From JAJRAG01 sp050010535 (lineage in GTDB: Archaea; Thermoplasmatota; Thermoplasmata; Methanomassiliicoccales; JACIVX01), in contig JBEKKT010000021.1 in the NCBI GenBank assembly GCA_050010535.1, forward strand, positions 1 to 28,252: a DNA stretch of 28,252 bases. Reading direction: 5' to 3'. Of this stretch, positions 16,307 to 23,656 are shown one piece after another. Each line of letters opens with the position of its first letter. Position 1 is the first letter of the stretch. The notes below the pieces were generated by a model, which made no database searches, was not told the DNA's origin, and saw only the letters and a list, made by a program, of their open reading frames with translations. The position numbers were made by a program, and so were the translations under genes.

Positions 16307-17305
16307 ATGAGAAAGGTCGTTCTCGTTCCAGGAGACGGTATCGGCCCGGAAATAGTTGCCTCGGGTCTAAGAGTCATCGAGGCCTCTGGCGCAAAGATCG
16401 AGTGGGAGAGAATAGAGGCCGGAAAGAAGGTGCTCGAGGAGACTGGTAGGACGATACCTCCGAAGTTCTTCGACAAGGCGATGGAGACGGGGGTAGTGTT
16501 GAAAGGCCCGATCGCAACGCCGGTCGGCGGCGGTTTCAGGAGCGTCAACGTGATGATCCGCCAACGCCTCAATCTCTACGCCAATGTCCGACTCGTCAGG
16601 TCTGTTCCTGGCGTCAAGGCTTTGCACGAGGGAGTGGACATAGTCGTCGTGAGGGAGAACACCGAAGGCCTCTATTCCGGAATTGAGAGGGAGTCGAGCA
16701 TTGGCACTGTCGAGACAGTCAAGGTGACCTCGGCGGAGGCAAGCGAGAGGATCGGGAGATTCGCCTTCGACTACGCTGAAGCACATGCGAGGGTGCTGAT
16801 GACAGCGGTTCACAAGGCGAACATCCTGAAGAAAGGTGACGGGCTTTTCCTGACTAGCGTGTCTGCGATCGCTCATCAGTATCCGGGTATTAGGTTCAAT
16901 GATATGATGGTCGACAATGCGGTATTCCAGTTGGTGACGAATCCGAAGCAGTTCGACGTCATAGTCACTCAGAACTTGTACGGGGACATAATCTCGGAGC
17001 TGTGCGCCGGTCTGATCGGGAGCCTGGCACTGGTGCCTGGGGCGAACTTCGGCGACAATTTGGCGCTGTTCGAGGCCGCGCACGGGAGCGCGCCGTTGAT
17101 TGCTGGCAGGGGCATAGCCAACCCTACTGGCATCATTCTCTCGGCCGCCTGGATGCTGAATCACATTGGGATGTCCACAGAGTCGCAATCGATTGTGACG
17201 GCGGTCAACAAGGTCCTGGGTGATGGGAGGGTTCTGCCTCAGGACATGGGAGGGAACGCGACAACCAAGGAATTCACGGACGCATTGATCGACGCTTTGG
17301 GCTGA
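16307..17305 (+). CDS. Isocitrate/homoisocitrate dehydrogenase family enzyme
   Basis: This metal-dependent beta-decarboxylating dehydrogenase would turn isocitrate into 2-oxoglutarate or homoisocitrate into 2-oxoadipate. From ATG 16307 it has 332 residues; ATG 16295 is an alternative. Motifs are VLVPGDGIGPEI, RSVNVMIRQ with S79, N81 and R85, YANVR with R95, RENTEGLYSGIE, the catalytic lysine K170 in VHKANI, VDNAVFQLV with D203, and QNLYGDIISE with D227 and E231. S79 and N81 match the SxN seen in isocitrate dehydrogenases, which favours isocitrate. The cofactor loop reads HGSAPLIAG, with Leu264 where NAD enzymes have Asp. It is the last gene of the operon. Confidence 0.88.
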   Translation: MRKVVLVPGDGIGPEIVASGLRVIEASGAKIEWERIEAGKKVLEETGRTIPPKFFDKAMETGVVLKGPIATPVGGGFRSVNVMIRQRLNLYANVRLVRSVPGVKALHEGVDIVVVRENTEGLYSGIERESSIGTVETVKVTSAEASERIGRFAFDYAEAHARVLMTAVHKANILKKGDGLFLTSVSAIAHQYPGIRFNDMMVDNAVFQLVTNPKQFDVIVTQNLYGDIISELCAGLIGSLALVPGANFGDNLALFEAAHGSAPLIAGRGIANPTGIILSAAWMLNHIGMSTESQSIVTAVNKVLGDGRVLPQDMGGNATTKEFTDALIDALG

Positions 17306-17330
17306 TCTGTCGCAGCATCTTCTCCGAACT

Positions 17331-17338
17331 CTTTTTAT
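17331..17338 (+). promoter_or_regulatory. TATA box of a leaderless small gene
   Basis: CTTTTTAT is centred about 28 bases before ATG 17363, the spacing expected when transcription starts at or next to the start codon. No Shine-Dalgarno is seen, which agrees with a leaderless message. Confidence 0.6.
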
Positions 17339-17362
17339 CCGCCATGCATTCTTCTTATCCCT

Positions 17363-17602
17363 ATGGATAAGATAGATGAGATGTACGAGATGCTGGATGA
17401 GCTTGAAGAGAGTCTCGAGGACCTTCTGGGGGACATATCTGAGGTAATAGACATGCTTGAGGACGGCCAGACAAAGAAGGCGATACGATACCTCAAGCAG
17501 CTGGAGGCTTCGCTCCAGGATTTCCTTCAAGAACAAGAGGGCGAGGGCGAATCCGAGGAGTTCGAGATCAAGTTCGACGACGAGAACGAGGGACCTCAGT
17601 AA
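17363..17602 (+). CDS. Small acidic, probably coiled-coil protein, function unknown
   Basis: The 79-residue protein is highly acidic. Residues 1-58 are predicted helical with heptad-like hydrophobics (MDKIDEMYEMLDELEESLED, then LLGDISEVIDMLEDGQ). The tail from about residue 59 is almost all Glu, Gly and Asp and is probably disordered. I do not recognise the family. It has its own TATA box at leaderless distance, so it is a separate transcription unit from the dehydrogenase ending 58 bases earlier. It lacks a signal peptide or membrane segment, so it is probably cytoplasmic. A role as a partner or chaperone-like binding protein would be a guess. Confidence 0.72.
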   Translation: MDKIDEMYEMLDELEESLEDLLGDISEVIDMLEDGQTKKAIRYLKQLEASLQDFLQEQEGEGESEEFEIKFDDENEGPQ

Positions 17603-17884
17603 TCCGGCTCTGGGCGAGAGTCGAGCTTCGTCTTTCTATCGAACCGTTTTTCGTGTGATTAGGTAAGCCGCCTCGTATTCTGACGATTCGGGGAGTGAAG
17701 CTTCCAAGTCACTTTATGGAACGTTCATGATCCCCTGGTACACGGCCTTCCTCGCAGAGTAATTCCGCTGACTTATGGGCCGTCGTAGCCGTCTTGAGGG
17801 TGTTGAGGACGCGGATGATCAGAAAGCTGGGCGTGATCATCGAGAGTGCCAGCAGAGGACATGCGCGCGTCCCGCAAGCGAGGA
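17603..17884. other. Gene-poor stretch with possible coding debris
   Basis: No intact gene is visible. On the minus strand, one frame ending at a TAG (17636-17638) reads SDLEASLPESSEYEAAYLIT after a TAA at 17714-17716. Before that TAA the same frame reads RKAVYQGIMNVP. The composition looks like decayed protein-coding sequence, but I cannot name a family. Together with the broken gene at 17885-18366 it suggests gene decay in this interval. Confidence 0.3.
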
Positions 17885-18366
17885 TTAACGCTCTCTCAAT
17901 GCTTTTTGTGTGATTCTTTCAATTAAGATCTCCTTGCCATCGACGTAGGCTTTCCTGTCGTTTCGGAACTCCGATGCCAAGTTCGTCCTCAGTCGGTCGC
18001 ATTCTCCCTGACCACCTTATGCTGCCTGATGTAGTCTCTGAAGGTTATGTGTTTCAAGTAAATCGGGCCTCGATGTCTCACCATGGGGATGTCGTGAGTC
18101 CTCATCATTAGGGACATTTCGATATCCGATGTCAGTAGGATTCCTGCAATACATTAACCCTGAACTCATGTCTCAACAGCTACGAGGATGTTTATGACCG
18201 GCTTCGCCGCCATTCCGGGAACGGCCGTGCTGCCGATATGCTGAATGTCCAGGATTGAGTCTCCAAGAGCACGAACTATCTTCCTCTTCTCCAACTCGAA
18301 GATCTCCGGCCATCTCTCGTCTTAGTCCTCGATTTCTATTACATCTATCTCTGGACGCCTGTCCAA
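17885..18366 (-). pseudogene. Broken GrpB-family (UPF0157, nucleotidyltransferase-like) gene
   Basis: On the minus strand, translation across frames recovers a GrpB-like protein. A TTG at 18366 begins LDRRPEIDVIEIED, followed by a TAA (18322-18324) where a tyrosine is expected. Then come DERWPEIFELEKRKIVRALG, DSILDIQHIGSTAVPGMAAK and PVINILVAVE, another stop, a degraded middle, and GPIYLKHITFRDYIRQHKVV. A frameshift near 17998 leads to DRLRTNLASEFRNDRKAYVD, and the frame ends at TAA 17885-17887. HIGSTAVPG and the FRDYIRQH region are hallmarks of GrpB. At least two stops and one frameshift mean no functional product. The region between about 18060 and 18180 is too eroded to align by eye. Confidence 0.8.
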
Positions 18367-18478
18367 GAGTCAAGCACCCCAAATTGGCAACAGAACGTAG
18401 TACCGGTATTAATTCCGAGCGGGAGAAGTAAGTTCGCCACTTATCACCCCTCGACGGATCGGTACGATCAGACACTAA

Positions 18479-19024
18479 CTAGTTGGCTTTCGCCCTGCCT
18501 GATGCGAGTAGCGTCATAGTCACCATCGCAGCGACAACGCACGAGGCCAACAAAAAGAGCGAGAACCCCGGTATCTCCAATCCAACGGAAAATGCCAGTG
18601 CTATGATCGAGACCATCATGACCGCGGCAACGAAAAGCAATATGCTGACGACCGACCGTCTTATCGCACGGCGGAAATGCGCTTCTATTCTCGGGTCCAC
18701 CTTCCTGTGTGTTTGTACCATGCCCCACATGCTCACACCATTGGCCCCAAGTGTCAGGGCGACGATGCCAACGGCGAATATCGACCAGGCCACGATCACG
18801 GACGCATCTGATAGTAAGACGACTGCAAATACGTCCATCACAATCAGGACGCCGACAGAGGCCACAAGCACGTCCCTCCATTTCGCCACTAGGGATAGCA
18901 GGGTCATCCCCAACAGGAATACCGCTAGCGCTGCCAGGATCTCGATTGGACCCTCGGAGCCCTTGATAAGGACGAATACCCCTGCGGTCGCAGCCGCAGG
19001 GAGCAGTAGCGAGCAGAACATCAT
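18479..19024 (-). CDS. Membrane protein of the MoxR/DUF58 cluster, function unknown
   Basis: The 181-residue protein has five or six hydrophobic helices. They form pairs around residues 3-25, 28-48, 50-72 and 75-100, and, after a basic loop (QTHRKVDPRIEAHFRRAIRR, about 104-123), at 125-148 and 152-172. It starts 17 bases after the DUF58 stop, on the same strand, and is the last gene of the operon. I do not recognise the family. Haloarchaeal MoxR clusters also carry small extra membrane proteins in similar positions, so it may be an envelope component or scaffold. ATG 19024 is the only good start; the next codon is also ATG. Confidence 0.75.
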   Translation of the reverse strand: MMFCSLLLPAAATAGVFVLIKGSEGPIEILAALAVFLLGMTLLSLVAKWRDVLVASVGVLIVMDVFAVVLLSDASVIVAWSIFAVGIVALTLGANGVSMWGMVQTHRKVDPRIEAHFRRAIRRSVVSILLFVAAVMMVSIIALAFSVGLEIPGFSLFLLASCVVAAMVTMTLLASGRAKAN

Positions 19025-19041
19025 TAGTGCAACGCGGGTCC

Positions 19042-20319
19042 TTAACCCGTCTGCCAGATAGCCGATTGTGCCACCTCCATGAGATATCTCGATAACGGAG
19101 ATACGGCGTCCCAGTCGATCACTTGGCAGTATCTTCTAAGATCTCGTATAGAGTCATCCCTCAGGATCCTCGCCAGCCGTAGTGCGGAATCGACCTCCTC
19201 GCTCGTCTCCATGCCCCTAGCCTCCACATCAAGGGGAGATGGGGACACGACCACGACTTGATGTCCCCTGGCGACTAGCTCCCTGATCGTGTTGATGATG
19301 CCCTCCTCTCCAAGAGGCGTGACGACTATCACCATCGAATTCATCGGGAAGTATCGCTTCATAGCCATTTTGATCCCGAGCGTCGACCTTTGGACACCCG
19401 CTCTCGTCCTCAGAAGATGGTCGACGATCCTGTAGAATTGCTTCTTGCCGTACGCTGGTCTCACTATATCCACCACATCCCCGAGGAGTATCGCCCCGAC
19501 CCTGTTCCTCTCCTTCAGGAAGTGCTTCGAGAGGCTCGCCGCGGCCTCGACCCCAGCGTCGATGACCCCAGATTCCAGATTCTTCACTTCGATCTCCATT
19601 CTCGCATCGAGGACGATTGTGACGTCGCCGCTGCGCTCGCTCTCGTACTCGTTAGTCATCAAGCTGTCCATTCTGCCGCTAGCCTTCCAGTTGATCCGTC
19701 TTGTCTCGTCTCCAGAGTAGTATTGCCTAAGGCAGTGGAACTCGCTGCCGTGTCCGAGTATCCTCGAGCTCACGTTTCCTGTATGCATCCTCATTTTCGT
19801 CGGATGGAGATCGCACTTCTTGATCTCGTGGATGTGCGGAATGACACTGATCTCGCTCGAGCCGTCGAACTTGCCTTCTTGGAAGCATGTCCAAGTCGGA
19901 TCCGTCCATCTCACCGTTGCTGGACCCAGTTGGTACTTTCCCCTCACCGGGAATGTGATCCTGTAGCCGACCTCTACCTTCTCTCCCGTCCCGAGGGTCA
20001 ACGGGAAGTACGGACGTCCTTCTTCGACGACCGTCCCTTCCGGGATCTCATCCTTGAACTGCACGAACGACAGCGGCTCCCCGATGTTCTCGATCGTCAG
20101 GTCGACGCGCAACGAATCACCCTCAAGGACCCTACTCGATTCAAGCGATCGCTCGACCTTCAAAGCTATTGATGGAGGGTGATTCAGCAGATAGGAAAGG
20201 GCGACAAAGAGAGTAATCGGGAAGAGGAGACTGATCAGCTCCCAGTTCCTGAGGATCAGTCCAGATATTAGGAATAGGAAGGCTGCCGACAAGAGCAGGT
20301 ATCGGGACTTGGCAATCAA
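19042..20319 (-). CDS. DUF58 domain protein (MoxR partner)
   Basis: The 425-residue protein has two N-terminal helices (about residues 8-24 and 28-45). An extracellular beta-rich region follows, with LESSRVLEGDSLRVDLTIEN. Then comes the DUF58 signature GSEFHCLRQYYSGD, ETRRINWKASGR, TNEYESERSGDVTIVLD, and a von Willebrand A-like C-terminal domain. DUF58 proteins pair with MoxR AAA+ ATPases; the family's exact job is unknown. The start is TTG 20319 with GGTGA six bases ahead, directly after the MoxR stop. Co-location with MoxR and DUF4129 makes it part of a membrane-associated chaperone-like complex, by analogy. Confidence 0.9.
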   Translation of the reverse strand: MIAKSRYLLLSAAFLFLISGLILRNWELISLLFPITLFVALSYLLNHPPSIALKVERSLESSRVLEGDSLRVDLTIENIGEPLSFVQFKDEIPEGTVVEEGRPYFPLTLGTGEKVEVGYRITFPVRGKYQLGPATVRWTDPTWTCFQEGKFDGSSEISVIPHIHEIKKCDLHPTKMRMHTGNVSSRILGHGSEFHCLRQYYSGDETRRINWKASGRMDSLMTNEYESERSGDVTIVLDARMEIEVKNLESGVIDAGVEAAASLSKHFLKERNRVGAILLGDVVDIVRPAYGKKQFYRIVDHLLRTRAGVQRSTLGIKMAMKRYFPMNSMVIVVTPLGEEGIINTIRELVARGHQVVVVSPSPLDVEARGMETSEEVDSALRLARILRDDSIRDLRRYCQVIDWDAVSPLSRYLMEVAQSAIWQTG

Positions 20320-20320
20320 C

Positions 20321-21271
20321 CTAGGTCACCTTTGGCACAGGGACCCCTTTCATGACGGCCTCGACAATGCTCCCTGGCTTGACCCCTTTGATCCAGGGGT
20401 CCGGAGCCAGAATTAGACGGTGGGCCAGGGCGGGTACAGCCACGATCTTGACGTCGTCCGGGACCACGTAGTCCCTGCCCTGCATCGCTGCCCTCGCCGA
20501 GGAGAGTCTCATAAGTGCCAACGAACCTCTAGGGCTCGCACCGACCTCGACCTGCGAGTGCTCTCTCGTCGCAGTTACAATGCGCACGATGTAATCCTCG
20601 ATGATGTCCTCCAAATGTATACTTTCCACAACGTCCTGCATGTCGAGTATCTTCCTGGGAGTACAGACCTGCCGCATCTCGGCCTCCTCCTTTTTCCTTT
20701 CCCGTCTCCTTCTGAGAATCTCCTTCTCCTCGTCGATCGAGGGATAGCCGACCTCCGTCTTGAGGAGGAATCTGTCGACCTGGGCTTCCGGGAGGGGGTA
20801 CGTCCCTTCGTGCTCGATCGGGTTCTCGGTCGCCATTACTATGAACGGCCGTTCGAGCGTCTGCGTCTCGCCCTCCAGGGTGACCTGTCTTTCCTGCATT
20901 GATTCTAGCAGGGCCGCCTGGGTTTTCGGCGGAGCGCGGTTTATCTCATCGGCGAGGAGGACGTTCGTGAACACTGGCCCTTTCCTAAGGACGAATGCCG
21001 ACGTGTTCCTATCCAAAATATATGTTCCGGTGATATCAGCCGGAAGCAGGTCAGGCGTGAACTGCACTCTCTTGAACTCGCATCCGCTGGCTTTCGCGAA
21101 GCACTTCGCCATGAGTGTCTTCGCGAGACCAGGGTAGTCTTCGAACAGAACGTGGCCATCGCACAGCATTGCTAGCATGACCCTTTCCATGATCGTTCTC
21201 TTTCCTACAATGACCTTCCCGACCTCGTCTAGCATCTCCGTGCAGGTCCTCTGCAACTCCTCGACGCTCAT
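20321..21271 (-). CDS. MoxR-family AAA+ ATPase
   Basis: The 316-residue MoxR ATPase is thought to act as a chaperone that remodels or activates partner proteins carrying vWA or DUF58 domains. Walker A is LFEDYPGLAKTLMAK (K51, T52), Walker B is NVLLADEINR (D108, E109), and sensor 1 is in FIVMATENPIEHEGTYPLPE, followed by AQVDRFL, an arginine-finger region. The C-terminal lid has SPRGSLALMRLSSARAAM. ATG 21271 overlaps the upstream stop by ATGA, with GGAAGG six bases ahead. An in-frame TTG at 21277 is less likely. The stop is one base ahead of the spacing region of DUF58. Confidence 0.95.
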   Translation of the reverse strand: MSVEELQRTCTEMLDEVGKVIVGKRTIMERVMLAMLCDGHVLFEDYPGLAKTLMAKCFAKASGCEFKRVQFTPDLLPADITGTYILDRNTSAFVLRKGPVFTNVLLADEINRAPPKTQAALLESMQERQVTLEGETQTLERPFIVMATENPIEHEGTYPLPEAQVDRFLLKTEVGYPSIDEEKEILRRRRERKKEEAEMRQVCTPRKILDMQDVVESIHLEDIIEDYIVRIVTATREHSQVEVGASPRGSLALMRLSSARAAMQGRDYVVPDDVKIVAVPALAHRLILAPDPWIKGVKPGSIVEAVMKGVPVPKVT

Positions 21272-21861
21272 TGCCAACCTTCCAACTTGTCAAGTAGCGA
21301 ATTGAATCTAACATCGAACGAGGATCTCCACTTCGAGTTTGAGGGCGAATAAGGATTGAGGAATGTGCGGTTGAGATCGGTTGTTATGAGTTCCACAAGA
21401 TCGTCGTCACGGACCACCTCCGCGAGCTTGTCATTGTCCCTGAGGAGCGATTCCATGTCGTCCTGCGGTATTCTGCGTCGTACCCTCACTCGTCTTATCG
21501 CTGCCTTTTTCAGCTCCGAGTAGGCGACCATCTGACTCATAGAGTCGCCGCCGGTCCCCTTTCCAATGGTCGTAACCATCTTGCGGATGGGTCCCACTGA
21601 CTCCTCCTCTGGACCAATTTCAGGTCGATCGACGCGGTGCGCACTCCTAGGGTAGGCGGTTCTGAGAAGGAACAGCGCGAGCAGGACGCAGACGATCAGG
21701 AAGAATGCCCATCTTATCCCGGCATCTGTGATCAGGACGTCCACTGCGGGAAGTGAAAGCATGAAAAGGCTCAGGACCATGGCGATCCCAACGACGATGG
21801 CGATGACAGACACGCGATTCTCCTTGTATTCCTCTTGCACCCTGTCCCGCCGGAACAGCAA
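21268..21861 (-). CDS. Membrane-anchored protein of the MoxR cluster, function unknown
   Basis: The 197-residue protein has two membrane helices (about residues 17-40 and 47-68) and a cytosolic, charged C-terminal domain (about 95-197). That domain is rich in arginine and aspartate (IRRVRVRRRIPQDD, LAEVVRDDDLVELI). I do not recognise it; the two-helix layout and position recall small proteins of unknown function beside MoxR in haloarchaea. The start is TTG 21861 with AGGCGAT just upstream. No ATG lies near the N-terminus. Its TGA overlaps the MoxR ATG, so the two are likely translated together, suggesting direct partnership with the ATPase. Confidence 0.8.
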   Translation of the reverse strand: MLFRRDRVQEEYKENRVSVIAIVVGIAMVLSLFMLSLPAVDVLITDAGIRWAFFLIVCVLLALFLLRTAYPRSAHRVDRPEIGPEEESVGPIRKMVTTIGKGTGGDSMSQMVAYSELKKAAIRRVRVRRRIPQDDMESLLRDNDKLAEVVRDDDLVELITTDLNRTFLNPYSPSNSKWRSSFDVRFNSLLDKLEGWQ

Positions 21862-21877
21862 GAATATCGCCTTTTCT

Positions 21878-22792
21878 CTATCCGTCTGCAGATGCGATTC
21901 CTCCTATGTCGACCTCGTCGCTGCCGCGGTCGATCGCGGTCCTGATGTCATCAAGGCACCTGCTAGCCGTCTCCTTCTTGGTCTCGTCGATGTCGTGGAG
22001 GCTGTACCGTGCCTCTTCGAAGAGCGACGTGAGTTCCTTCACAGGACCTTCAGGCCATCCCAGCTTCTCGGTGGCCAATGCGGCGAACTCTCTGGGTGTA
22101 AGGAACTTCCCATCAGAACGCTCCCCATCACTCACGAGCCTGCACATATGTTGATACATTCTGATTATGATGCTCCTGAAGTCGTTCCCCTGGTATAATT
22201 CCTCCATAGCCCTATCTATCAGGTTGATCCCGGTCTGGCCGCCCTGCTTGCCAACCTGATACCTGTAGGTATACTCCGACGGTCTCCTCAAGTGAATGAA
22301 GTAGACAGCGACCAGAGAAACTGCAAGAATAGCTAGGAATATGAAGACGAACGGACCGGAGCTTCCGCTGCCTCCATTTGATGAGAGCACCGATCCCTCC
22401 CCTGGCGTGCCGCTGCTCTGCATGCCCTCATTATTGGATAAGAACGAGAACTTCAACCCTGACCAGTTTATCAATACTATCCAGATCGCCAAGATGAAAA
22501 GGCCGAGCAATGGGCCTCGCCAGTTCGAGGGCGAAGCAGCAACCTCCTTCCGGCCCTTCCTTCTGGAATTGGCAAAACCAAACATGATGTAGATGAATAC
22601 CGCGGCCCAGAGGATGTAGAGTGAGGTCGTCATGACCTCCGCGATCCTGTTCGTGAAGGTCCTGATCGATTCTCCTCCTGCACCGATGTCAGCAATTTGA
22701 ATGTTAGAAACGAGAAGACCTGTTGTTATGAGAGCGATCGCGGTTAGGGCGAAGACAAACCCCAGATGCTTCGTAGATGGATCTTCAATCAC
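21878..22792 (-). CDS. DUF4129 domain membrane protein
   Basis: The 304-residue protein has hydrophobic helices near residues 9-30, 52-73, 92-110 and 145-167. An extracellular Gly/Ser-rich stretch lies between the third and fourth (GGSGSSG). The C-terminal DUF4129 domain (about 190-290) has DFRSIIIRMYQHMCRL, FLTPREFAALATEKLGWP and LTSLFEEARYSLHDIDE. DUF4129 is commonly found next to transglutaminase, MoxR and DUF58 genes. No transglutaminase domain is present here. Start GTG 22792 lies 28 bases after a TATA box, so the operon message is probably leaderless. This is the first gene of the five-gene cluster. Confidence 0.88.
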   Translation of the reverse strand: MIEDPSTKHLGFVFALTAIALITTGLLVSNIQIADIGAGGESIRTFTNRIAEVMTTSLYILWAAVFIYIMFGFANSRRKGRKEVAASPSNWRGPLLGLFILAIWIVLINWSGLKFSFLSNNEGMQSSGTPGEGSVLSSNGGSGSSGPFVFIFLAILAVSLVAVYFIHLRRPSEYTYRYQVGKQGGQTGINLIDRAMEELYQGNDFRSIIIRMYQHMCRLVSDGERSDGKFLTPREFAALATEKLGWPEGPVKELTSLFEEARYSLHDIDETKKETASRCLDDIRTAIDRGSDEVDIGGIASADG

Positions 22793-22816
22793 GATATCCC
22801 ATCAGTCTTTTTTGCG

Positions 22817-22824
22817 TATATAAT
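22817..22824 (-). promoter_or_regulatory. TATA box of the MoxR/DUF58 cluster
   Basis: The minus strand reads ATTATATA centred 28 bases before GTG 22792. This is the clearest TATA box in the window. The spacing predicts transcription starting at or next to the start codon, and no Shine-Dalgarno is evident. Confidence 0.7.
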
Positions 22825-22904
22825 GTTTCTACCCCGGGCGGATCTACAGCAAGTGGATGAGACTGCCGAAATTGGTCCTTGATGACGATTGGTGATTATC
22901 ACTT

Positions 22905-23546
22905 ATGCAAAGAACATGGAAAGATTCATGCCCCCCCGCGTCTAGACGTGTCTTGCAGGAGATGGTAGGGATGTTTGATCATCAACAGCGGAGTGGCAAG
23001 GCCGTCGTAATACGCGACGCGTCAATAATCCCTTTCGCTGGTCAGAGTCTTGCCGTTAATCAGACGGGTCTTGAAAGTCTGGACAGGCAGCCCAGTTCGG
23101 ATGTCATTGCCTCCCCGAACGACGGCGACACGATCGCTGATCAGGCTGCCGTTCAAGAAGCGGAGTCGCTCTCGACTGGTATCTACGTCGACTTCGCAAC
23201 GCTTGGATCTACCCTTGGGGATTGGCAACCTTCGAATCCCAATATTGCTAGAGTGAACGTCGTCACTGAGCTAGTGGACCTGCTGAGAGCGAAGGGTATT
23301 CGGGCCCGGACAGGGAGAGGTCCCGATATTCTAGTCTGCGACCGGTACCCTGTCGATCTGGAGAGGGGGAACAAGTCAACCGACGTCGATAGGCTCCTTG
23401 AAAAGATGATTTGGGACTCGCACATCTACGGGTGCGTCATCGGCGTTGCCTATGGCGTTCAGGATCAGTCGATCGTCGAGCAGCTGGAATGCGTGCTGGA
23501 AGAGTTCTTCGAGAAAGAGGATATGGCGACGATCGTCCTCTGTTGA
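22905..23546 (+). CDS. Unrecognised protein, possible PD-(D/E)XK-like fold
   Basis: The 213-residue soluble protein is not one I recognise. Residues 1-110 are polar and look loosely structured. Residues 115-205 look like a compact alpha/beta domain: a helix with E122 (NVVTELVDLLRAKGIRAR), then GRGPDILVCDRYPVDLERGN with D141, D151 and E153, K157, a helix (STDVDRLLEKMIW), and a hydrophobic strand CVIGVAYGV. That order (helix-E, strand PD-I, strand with acidics, helix, strand) resembles PD-(D/E)XK nucleases, but the usual ExK lysine is not in the exact place. ATG 22905 has GGTGAT eight bases ahead. ATG 22962 and 22971 are alternative starts. It is divergent from the MoxR cluster. Confidence 0.7.
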   Translation: MQRTWKDSCPPASRRVLQEMVGMFDHQQRSGKAVVIRDASIIPFAGQSLAVNQTGLESLDRQPSSDVIASPNDGDTIADQAAVQEAESLSTGIYVDFATLGSTLGDWQPSNPNIARVNVVTELVDLLRAKGIRARTGRGPDILVCDRYPVDLERGNKSTDVDRLLEKMIWDSHIYGCVIGVAYGVQDQSIVEQLECVLEEFFEKEDMATIVLC

Positions 23547-23607
23547 AGGAGCGCTGACCGCGTCGCTCGAACAAGTATATGTAGTAGCAGTCTCGAGTAT
23601 CCTAAAA

Positions 23608-23640
23608 GAACGACGGCCTCGCAAGTGACCGCCGTCATTC
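23608..23640. repeat. Inverted repeat upstream of the nitroreductase
   Basis: GACGGC (23612-23617) pairs with GCCGTC (23631-23636). After one mismatch the stem continues for three more pairs, around a 13-base loop. It ends 17 bases before ATG 23657 and follows a TATA-like GTATATG near 23576. It could be an operator, a leader structure, or a terminator for the upstream gene. Confidence 0.4.
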
Positions 23641-23656
23641 AAGTGCGGTGGGATTC

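Noticed and set aside
15718..16572. A 284-residue open frame on the minus strand
   Set aside because: It is antisense to the aconitase small subunit and dehydrogenase; no family features.
13332..17305. Coenzyme B synthesis (AksA, AksD, AksE, AksF) or leucine synthesis
   Set aside because: The synthase has HxHDDFG rather than HxHND, lacks the LeuA regulatory domain, and the small-subunit loop is neither YLRT nor YLVY. Not fully excluded, but less likely.
16367..17536. A 389-residue open frame on the minus strand
   Set aside because: It lies opposite the clear dehydrogenase gene; its His/Arg-rich translation resembles no family and is an antisense shadow.
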